Source: Deltaproteobacteria bacterium (GTDB taxonomy: Bacteria > Desulfobacterota > Desulfobacteria > Desulfobacterales > C00003060). Taken from it: DNA of 23,382 nucleotides. The stretch covers positions 1 to 23,382 of the forward strand of contig JAFDFO010000008.1 of NCBI GenBank assembly GCA_019309815.1. Direction: 5' to 3'. A model generated the notes under the pieces. The model searched no databases. It was not told the origin of the DNA and worked only from the letters and a program-made list of their open reading frames with translations. Shown here one piece after another: positions 15,535-20,798 of the stretch (its first letter is position 1; the number at the start of each line of letters is the position of its first letter). The position numbers and the translations under genes are program-made.

Positions 15535-16527
15535 CTATAGTGAGATACCCCTTCTGAGGAAGTCTTCGGTCGTTTCTTGAATCTGGTCTATGATACTCAG
15601 GGCAACCCCCAGGGCATTCCGCCCGTCCCTCCCCGACACGACCGGAACCTCGCGGGTCCTCACGGAGTGAACAAATGCCTCCAACTCGGATTTCAGGGAA
15701 TCAGCCTTCTCAAAGTTCTTGGGTTCAAAAGACACACCAGGGATGGGAAGGGCATTTCCCTTTCCGTCCTTTCGGAAGACGGCCATTTCATGGTTCGCGT
15801 AATCGACCGACACATAGGTATCTTTCTGAAAGATCCTTATCTTTCGCATGTTTTTTAGGGAAATACGGCTGGCTGTAATATTGGCCACGCAGCCATTTTC
15901 AAAGACCAATCGGGCATTGGCAATGTCTACATGAGAGGTAATCACAGGAACGCCGAGGGCGTGAATGCTCTTCACCTCGGACTTCACGAGGCTAAGCACA
16001 ATGTCTATGTCATGGATCATCAAATCCAGGACGACATCGACTTCTGTGCCTCGCGCTTTCTTTCCTTCTTCTGGTTCCTTAGGAATATGCAAACGATCGG
16101 ACTCGATGAACAAAGGGCGGTCCAAAATCTCCCCGAGAGCCATCACCGCTGGATTGAATCGCTCCAAATGCCCCACTTGAATGATTCGGCCACGGGAATC
16201 TGCAATTTGAATAAGAGCATCCGCTTCCTCCAATGTCTCCGTGATCGGCTTCTCAATCAATACTTCTACATCATTTTCCAAAAAATCCCGGCTGATTGGA
16301 AAATGCAGTTGAGTAGGGACTACAATACTCACCGCATCTACCAAACCTATGAGATCTCTGTGGTCGTCAAAAGGCTTTGTTCCAAACCGTTCAGCGACGC
16401 TTTCCGCCCTTTCGGGCGCGATGTCTACTACACCCGCAAGTTCTACACCCTCTATCCCGGCATATTTCTCCGCGTGAAACGTTCCCAGATATCCGACGCC
16501 GACCACACCAACACGCAATTGTTTCAT
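15535..16527 (-). CDS. Gfo/Idh/MocA-family NAD(P)-dependent oxidoreductase, GnnA-like
   Basis: Soluble sugar-nucleotide oxidoreductase of 330 residues. The N-terminal Rossmann domain has GVGYLG (10-15, GxGxxG) and EKP at 92-94; the C-terminal alpha/beta domain carries DLMIHDID (167-174) with the conserved H171, typical of Gfo/Idh/MocA enzymes. In Acidithiobacillus ferrooxidans a member of this family in an lpx cluster, GnnA, oxidises C3 of UDP-GlcNAc and the aminotransferase GnnB then makes UDP-GlcNAc3N, giving lipid A with amide-linked chains. Location between lpxI and lpxB strongly suggests lipid A sugar modification here too, but no GnnB-like aminotransferase is in the window. The ATG at 16527 lacks a good ribosome binding site and lies 20 bases from a repeat-built palindrome. 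Family call firm; GnnA function tentative. Confidence 0.82.
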   Translation of the reverse strand: MKQLRVGVVGVGYLGTFHAEKYAGIEGVELAGVVDIAPERAESVAERFGTKPFDDHRDLIGLVDAVSIVVPTQLHFPISRDFLENDVEVLIEKPITETLEEADALIQIADSRGRIIQVGHLERFNPAVMALGEILDRPLFIESDRLHIPKEPEEGKKARGTEVDVVLDLMIHDIDIVLSLVKSEVKSIHALGVPVITSHVDIANARLVFENGCVANITASRISLKNMRKIRIFQKDTYVSVDYANHEMAVFRKDGKGNALPIPGVSFEPKNFEKADSLKSELEAFVHSVRTREVPVVSGRDGRNALGVALSIIDQIQETTEDFLRRGISL

Positions 16528-16546
16528 AGTTCGCTCAATTAATATG

Positions 16547-16648
16547 AAGTGCCTAAAGTGCGCTAAAGTGCCTAGAGTGCGCTAAAGTTGACAATTTAGC
16601 AGTGCCACGTTTGCTTTCCTTTGGTTCTTCCTTAACTCTAGGCACTTT
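16547..16648. repeat. Palindromic repeat with a duplicated 19-bp unit between lpxI and the oxidoreductase gene
   Basis: A 19-bp unit, AAGTGCCTAAAGTGCGCTA, is tandemly duplicated (16547-16565 and 16566-16584, one mismatch); internally it alternates AAGTGCCTA and AAGTGCGCTA. AAAGTGCCTAGAGT (16565-16578) has a perfect 14-bp inverted copy, ACTCTAGGCACTTT, at 16635-16648. The 56-base loop holds a smaller inverted repeat, GCTAAA / TTTAGC. No terminal repeats like those of the other elements are seen. It fills the gap between two operon genes and could form a strong RNA hairpin. Confidence 0.7.
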
Positions 16649-16654
16649 CTTCAC

Positions 16655-17464
16655 CTATTCTATGCCGACAATGGAAATGCCTTTTTGATTTGCCAGTGTC
16701 ACCATCTCTTCTTTATCAAAAACGACTGTTTTTCCGGCTTCAACCGCCAGGACCGAAGCGCCAACACTGCTCATCGTCTTAATTGTCTTGATTCCCACGG
16801 CAGGGACATCGAATCGCATGTCCTGACTCGGTTTGCTTGCCTTCACCACCACCGTCTTTTCCTTGCCGAGCTTCCCCCCTCGTCGTATGGTCGCGTCGGT
16901 ACCATCGATTGCCTCCACTGCCATAACAGATCCGTCACGAACGACCACACTCTGTCCAATGTCGAGGCCTCCGATCTCCTTTGCAATGCTCCACCCGAAA
17001 CGCATGTCGGCCTTCTCGGACTTGTTAGGCTTCCGCCGCGTCCAGCAGCCTTCTGGAGCCAGGAGTTCCGGCACCAAGAAGGTAGAAGCGCGAACGGTTA
17101 TTCCCTCTTTTTCCAGTTCATCGGCAAAGGCCCGCAAAAGCCCATCATCCTGTGTATGATCCATAGTTGCCACGATCTTCAGGGCCGTCAGGTCCGGCCT
17201 TACGCCTGAGAACATCTTGGTCTTGGTTATGCCCCCAACCATGACAGTATCGCGGACATCATTCTGTTTGAGAAATGTAATCAGTTTCTTCACTTGGCCA
17301 ATCTTTATCCACTTCGTCGCCTCTACAAGGGTTTCAAGGCCGGGATCAGTCTCACCAACATGGGCTACGGCGTACACCTTTAACCCTTTTTGCCTGGCAG
17401 CCCTCGAAAAAATGCTTGGGAACTGTCCGCTTCCTGCGATGAGCCCAATTCGTTTCATGGTCAT
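16655..17464 (-). CDS. lpxI: UDP-2,3-diacylglucosamine diphosphatase LpxI
   Basis: Cytoplasmic pyrophosphatase that cleaves UDP-2,3-diacylglucosamine to lipid X and UMP, the LpxH-equivalent step in alphaproteobacteria, deltaproteobacteria and others. The 269 residues show the DUF1009/LpxI pattern: RIGLIAGSGQFP (5-16), MVGGITKTKMF (75-85), DHTQDDGLLRAFADELE, and the C-terminal KPSQDMRFDVPAVGIKTI (211-228), where the conserved aspartates D215 and D219 lie in the region of the essential Asp known in Caulobacter LpxI. No LpxH is present in the window. ATG 17464 or ATG 17458 (residue 3) may start it; neither has a Shine-Dalgarno sequence because repeat sequence abuts the gene. It sits between lpxA and the GnnA-like gene. 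Confidence 0.93.
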   Translation of the reverse strand: MTMKRIGLIAGSGQFPSIFSRAARQKGLKVYAVAHVGETDPGLETLVEATKWIKIGQVKKLITFLKQNDVRDTVMVGGITKTKMFSGVRPDLTALKIVATMDHTQDDGLLRAFADELEKEGITVRASTFLVPELLAPEGCWTRRKPNKSEKADMRFGWSIAKEIGGLDIGQSVVVRDGSVMAVEAIDGTDATIRRGGKLGKEKTVVVKASKPSQDMRFDVPAVGIKTIKTMSSVGASVLAVEAGKTVVFDKEEMVTLANQKGISIVGIE

Positions 17465-17472
17465 TTGTCACT

Positions 17473-17660
17473 GGTCACTAGTCATCTCAAAAATGCGAAT
17501 CAGGTTTCACGTCCCTGGTTGCTGAATTCGCCAGGAGTATTGGAGTGCTGGAGTAGTGGAGTATTGGGTTTTTTCCTCATTACTCCATCACTCCATTACT
17601 CCCACTCTCGTGTGTGATCATCAAGCCTTGGACATGTTTTTGAGATGGGTTTTAGTGACC
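17473..17660. repeat. Palindromic repeat element B with terminal inverted repeats, between lpxA and lpxI
   Basis: The ends are inverted copies: left GGTCACTA-GT-CATCTCAAAAA (17473 onward) against the reverse complement of the right end, GGTCACTAAAACC-CATCTCAAAAA (17660 leftward). Between them the left arm has four octamers (17533-17564; TGGAGTAT type) and the right arm three (17579-17602; ATTACTCC type), separated by a short T-rich loop, so a hairpin of about 24 bp with mismatches can form. The right arm and the CAAGCCTT-N7-TTTTTGAGAT tail (17622-17646) match element A. The left end runs into GTCA-rich tandem sequence up to the lpxI start codon. Confidence 0.62.
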
Positions 17661-17671
17661 TGTAACCAGCG

Positions 17672-18448
17672 CTACCTCGTTATACCACGCTCAGATGACT
17701 TGATGAAGTCAATGAGAGAAACAACTTCCGGTCGCTGATCCACTTCTGCTGAAACCCTTTCAATCGCCTCGTTCAACGTCAATCCGAGTCGAAACAGAAT
17801 GCGATAGGCCCTTTTTAGGGTAAGTATGGTCTCGGCCGAAAAATGGTGACGTTTCAAACCTACGGCATTCATGCCGCGGAGGCTGGCCCGTGGTGTGCCC
17901 GACGCCAGTACGTAAGGGGGAATATCCTTTGTCACACCGGTCATACCTCCTATAAAGGCATAGTCCCCAATGCGCACGAACTGGTGCACGGCTACGAACG
18001 CGCCGAGGGTGGCATGGTCGCCCACCCTAATATGGCCACCAAGGCTGGCGGCATTGGCGAAGATGACGTTTCGCCCGGTGAAGCAGTCGTGGGCTACGTG
18101 AGTGTACGCCATCAGGAAATTCTCTTCACCAACTTCTGTCATACCTCCGCCAAATTCAGTCCCTCTGTGAATTGTCACAAATTCCCTGATTATCGTCCCG
18201 CGACCAATCTTGACCGTTGTCTTCTCTCCTTTGAATTTGAGGGCCTGAGGAACGCCACCTATGGCTGCGTGCTGAAATATCTGACAATCGGGCCCGATGG
18301 TCGTGTACTGATCTATCGTCGCATGGGGGCCAATCGTGGTCCCTGTATGGATGCGAACATCGGCAGCTACTACGGCATGCGGCCCGATCTCAACGTCAGA
18401 ATCGACCTCAGCCCCGGGATCAACAACAGCAGTAGGATGTATCATCAT
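17672..18448 (-). CDS. lpxA: UDP-N-acetylglucosamine acyltransferase LpxA
   Basis: Homotrimeric left-handed beta-helix enzyme, first step of lipid A synthesis, moving a 3-hydroxyacyl chain from ACP to the 3-position of UDP-GlcNAc (or UDP-GlcNAc3N). The 258 residues show hexapeptide repeats from IHPTAVVDP onward, FLMAYTHVAHDC with catalytic H120 (E. coli H125), and HQFVRIGDYAFIGG. The residue matching E. coli G173, the acyl-chain ruler, is Gly, which predicts long (C14-like) hydroxyacyl selection. The E. coli GNHA loop reads GTPRA here. The frame is open 34 codons further upstream, but that part lies inside fabZ; ATG 18448 overlaps the fabZ stop as ATGATGA with AGGAG four bases upstream, a clear coupled start. 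Confidence 0.95.
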   Translation of the reverse strand: MMIHPTAVVDPGAEVDSDVEIGPHAVVAADVRIHTGTTIGPHATIDQYTTIGPDCQIFQHAAIGGVPQALKFKGEKTTVKIGRGTIIREFVTIHRGTEFGGGMTEVGEENFLMAYTHVAHDCFTGRNVIFANAASLGGHIRVGDHATLGAFVAVHQFVRIGDYAFIGGMTGVTKDIPPYVLASGTPRASLRGMNAVGLKRHHFSAETILTLKRAYRILFRLGLTLNEAIERVSAEVDQRPEVVSLIDFIKSSERGITR

Positions 18449-18888
18449 TCGGCTCCTGTCATGGCCATAACCTCTCCCTCTGCAACCAAAACTCCTTCCA
18501 CGGTTGCCCTGCCGGACATTTTCGAAACATTTCCGCGTCTTTTTGTCCAAGTTATCTCAAGGACGAGTTGGTCCCCTGGAATCACAGGTTTTCTGAACCT
18601 GGCTTTATCAATCCCCATAAAATACATCAGACCTTGCTTGTTCTCCTTGGACTGAGAAGCATAAACAAGGATCCCCCCTGCCTGCGCCAAAGCTTCAACA
18701 ATGAGCACCCCAGGCATAACAGGTGTGCCCGGAAAGTGGCCCTGGAAAAACGGCTCATTCATCGTCACATTCTTCAGGCAAACAATGCGTTTATCGAGTT
18801 CTATCTCCACGACTCGATCCACAAGAATGAAGGGGTACCGATGTGGCAAGTGCGCCATGATCTCGCCAATGTCATATACCGTTTCCAT
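18445..18888 (-). CDS. fabZ: 3-hydroxyacyl-ACP dehydratase FabZ
   Basis: Hot-dog-fold cytoplasmic dehydratase that converts 3-hydroxyacyl-ACP to trans-2-enoyl-ACP, competing with LpxA and LpxD for the same substrates. The 147 residues include LPHRYPFILVDRV and the active-site helix region FFQGHFPGTPVMPGVLIVEALAQAGG with catalytic H51 and E65. Start ATG 18888 is chosen over GTG 18897 because AGAGG lies eight bases upstream of the ATG and only METVYDIGEIM looks like a family N-terminus. The stop overlaps the lpxA start by four bases. A 185-base gap to lpxD upstream holds no gene and no promoter I trust. Confidence 0.95.
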   Translation of the reverse strand: METVYDIGEIMAHLPHRYPFILVDRVVEIELDKRIVCLKNVTMNEPFFQGHFPGTPVMPGVLIVEALAQAGGILVYASQSKENKQGLMYFMGIDKARFRKPVIPGDQLVLEITWTKRRGNVSKMSGRATVEGVLVAEGEVMAMTGAE

Positions 18889-19082
18889 GCCTAACACCTC
18901 TCTAACGCGGTTGTTTTTGATGGGGTTGCCTGAGAATCAGACGAAAAAGCCATAAACACTGTGTGTCTAAGGCAAGCCGAATTGTATAAAATGGGGGATG
19001 AAAAGCCTCATGAATTGAAGATCTTGTACATTGCGCTTTGGCTGGCTTCGGAAACCCCGCAATATATGCGAACTTTTTACAG

Positions 19083-20114
19083 CTAGTCCTCAGAACCTTT
19101 TTCCAGCCGTTCTATACGCTTCTCCAACTCGCCTACCTTCTTTCTCATCTCCGGAAGTTTGGGGAGGAGGCTTGAGACCTTTAGCCAGAGTCGGTGGGGC
19201 ATTACTGGTGAACCGGACATGACCTGATCCTCGGCCACCGACTTGGCGACCCCTGACTGAGGTCCGATGGTCGCACGGTCTCCGATTGAGACATGCTGTG
19301 CTACCCCAACCTGACCTGCCAGGATCGCGCGGTTTCCAATCTTGACGCTCCCGGAGATTCCCACCTGGGCAACCAGCACGGTATCTTCACCCACGACCAC
19401 ATTGTGAGCGATGTGCACCAGGTTGTCTGTCTTCACGCCCCGCTTTATCCAGGTCTTCCCAAAGGTGGCCCGGTCGATTGTGTTGCAAGCACCGATCTCT
19501 ACGTCGTCATCGATACGAACGATGCCCGTCTGTGGAATCTTTGAATAGCCACCTTCATGGGGCGCAAATCCAAAACCATCGCTTCCGATCACGGATCCCG
19601 CATGGATGATCACCCTGCTCCCAATCTCACAGCGTTCCAAAATGCTTACATTGGGATGCAGAACCACGTCATCGCCTATCACGGCACGATTTTCAATCAC
19701 GACGCACGCACGCACAGTGACGCGGTCGCCCAAGGTCACGTCATCCCCAATGGACACACCCGGGTAGACCGAGACATCGTTGCCATATCTAAAGTTCTTT
19801 CCCACATGAGCACCCTGGCTGACCCCAACCACCGGGCGTTCGACCGCATGGAAACGGGCAGACACCTCGGCCAGGGCCAAAGAAGGGTTCTCAACTCGCA
19901 CAAGGACCTTTTCGGACTCCGAGATATCAAGGGGGACGATTACAGCACCTGCCTTGGTTTCAACAATACGCTTCTTGTAGCCGGGAGTAACGGCAAAGGT
20001 GATTTCATCCGGACCGGCGTTATCAAACGGGGCCACACCTCTAATGATGACATCCCCATCGCCTGCGACTTCACCCCGAACCAGTTCCGCAATGTCGCGG
20101 ACAGTAAGCTCCAT
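19083..20114 (-). CDS. lpxD: UDP-3-O-(3-hydroxyacyl)glucosamine N-acyltransferase LpxD
   Basis: Trimeric left-handed beta-helix acyltransferase adding the N-linked 3-hydroxyacyl chain, third step of lipid A synthesis. The 343 residues show the N-terminal uridine-binding domain (1-100), hexapeptide repeats (about 100-310) and a C-terminal helix ending KKVGELEKRIERLEKG, likely coiled coil. Signature GSDGFGFAPHEGGYSKIPQTG (177-197) and NLVHIAHNV with H234 and catalytic H237 (E. coli H239) are intact. ATG 20114 has AGAGGA six bases upstream. It begins 11 bases after ompH, the standard skp-lpxD arrangement. Confidence 0.96.
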   Translation of the reverse strand: MELTVRDIAELVRGEVAGDGDVIIRGVAPFDNAGPDEITFAVTPGYKKRIVETKAGAVIVPLDISESEKVLVRVENPSLALAEVSARFHAVERPVVGVSQGAHVGKNFRYGNDVSVYPGVSIGDDVTLGDRVTVRACVVIENRAVIGDDVVLHPNVSILERCEIGSRVIIHAGSVIGSDGFGFAPHEGGYSKIPQTGIVRIDDDVEIGACNTIDRATFGKTWIKRGVKTDNLVHIAHNVVVGEDTVLVAQVGISGSVKIGNRAILAGQVGVAQHVSIGDRATIGPQSGVAKSVAEDQVMSGSPVMPHRLWLKVSSLLPKLPEMRKKVGELEKRIERLEKGSED

Positions 20115-20125
20115 GCCGAATCCTC

Positions 20126-20686
20126 TTATTGCTTCTTCTTCGCGCCTTCTTTTTTGTCGCGCTTGGCATCCATGGCATTGTATTCTTTAATAACCTTGTC
20201 CGTAATGTCAATGGCAGTGGGCGCATAGACAATGCCTCCGACACGGCGATCAAGAATCAATGTGTACCCCTCCCGCTTCCCAATCTTCTCGACTATTTCA
20301 AACACATCTTTTGTTATCTGCCTGGAGAGATTGAGATTGAGCTCTCTTAGAACATCCTGATATCGTCTTTGCAGAGATTTCAAGTCGGTAATCTTGTCAC
20401 GAAGGTCTTGTTCCTTTTTCTCTCTCGCCGCTTTACTCATTACTGTACCCTTTTGTTCCAACGTCTTCTGCAGCCCTTCGATCTCAGCTCCCTTCTCTTT
20501 GAGAATCCCTTCCATCTTCTTCCCTTGGCCCTTCATTTCAACAGATGATCTCTTGCCGACACTAGACACCTCAATAATCTTTTGGAGATCGATGATTCCT
20601 ATCTTTTGTACATTGGCACCATAGGCGATTCCGCCAAGGACAAACAGACAAAGGGTTGTGGTTAACAATATGGTACGCATCTTCAT
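20126..20686 (-). CDS. skp: OmpH/Skp-family periplasmic chaperone
   Basis: Periplasmic chaperone that holds unfolded outer-membrane proteins on their way to the BAM complex. The 186 residues start with a signal peptide, MKMRTILLTTTLCLFVLGG then a cleavage site near AYGA-NV, followed by VQKIGIIDLQKIIEVS and a long charged helical region (about 50-125, rich in K, E and Q) that forms the Skp tentacles, then a segment with VVEKIGKREGYTLILDRRVGGIVYA split around the strand-forming end. The start at 20686 is set by a textbook AAGGAGG six bases upstream; the frame is open eight codons earlier but that part has no signal character. It lies between bamA and lpxD, the conserved order. Confidence 0.93.
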   Translation of the reverse strand: MKMRTILLTTTLCLFVLGGIAYGANVQKIGIIDLQKIIEVSSVGKRSSVEMKGQGKKMEGILKEKGAEIEGLQKTLEQKGTVMSKAAREKKEQDLRDKITDLKSLQRRYQDVLRELNLNLSRQITKDVFEIVEKIGKREGYTLILDRRVGGIVYAPTAIDITDKVIKEYNAMDAKRDKKEGAKKKQ

Positions 20687-20693
20687 AAAGAAC
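20687..20693 (-). promoter_or_regulatory. Start-deciding ribosome binding region of ompH/skp
   Basis: On the minus strand the sequence immediately before the ATG at 20686 is AAGGAGGTTCTTT: a full Shine-Dalgarno core with a six-base spacer (core at about 20693-20699). It is the best ribosome binding site in the window and rules out the longer open frame beginning at 20710. Confidence 0.7.
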
Positions 20694-20798
20694 CTCCTTC
20701 TTTTCCTCATGGGCGACTTGTTACGCCACTGTATCCGGTCTCTGGTTGGCTGCCAAAACCTCTTGAGTCAGTCCATCACCGGTGGCGGTCAACCATAG

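Noticed and set aside
18449..18550. 34-codon N-terminal extension of LpxA
   Set aside because: Lies entirely in fabZ, has no LpxA-like sequence, and the coupled ATG at 18448 has a proper AGGAG.
17843..18655. 270-codon plus-strand open frame opposite lpxA and fabZ
   Set aside because: Shadow of two strongly supported essential genes; no start signal or family motif.
18898..19082. Candidate internal promoter between lpxD and fabZ (TATACAAT-like sequence on the minus strand)
   Set aside because: No acceptable -35 at 16-18 bases; too weak to annotate.
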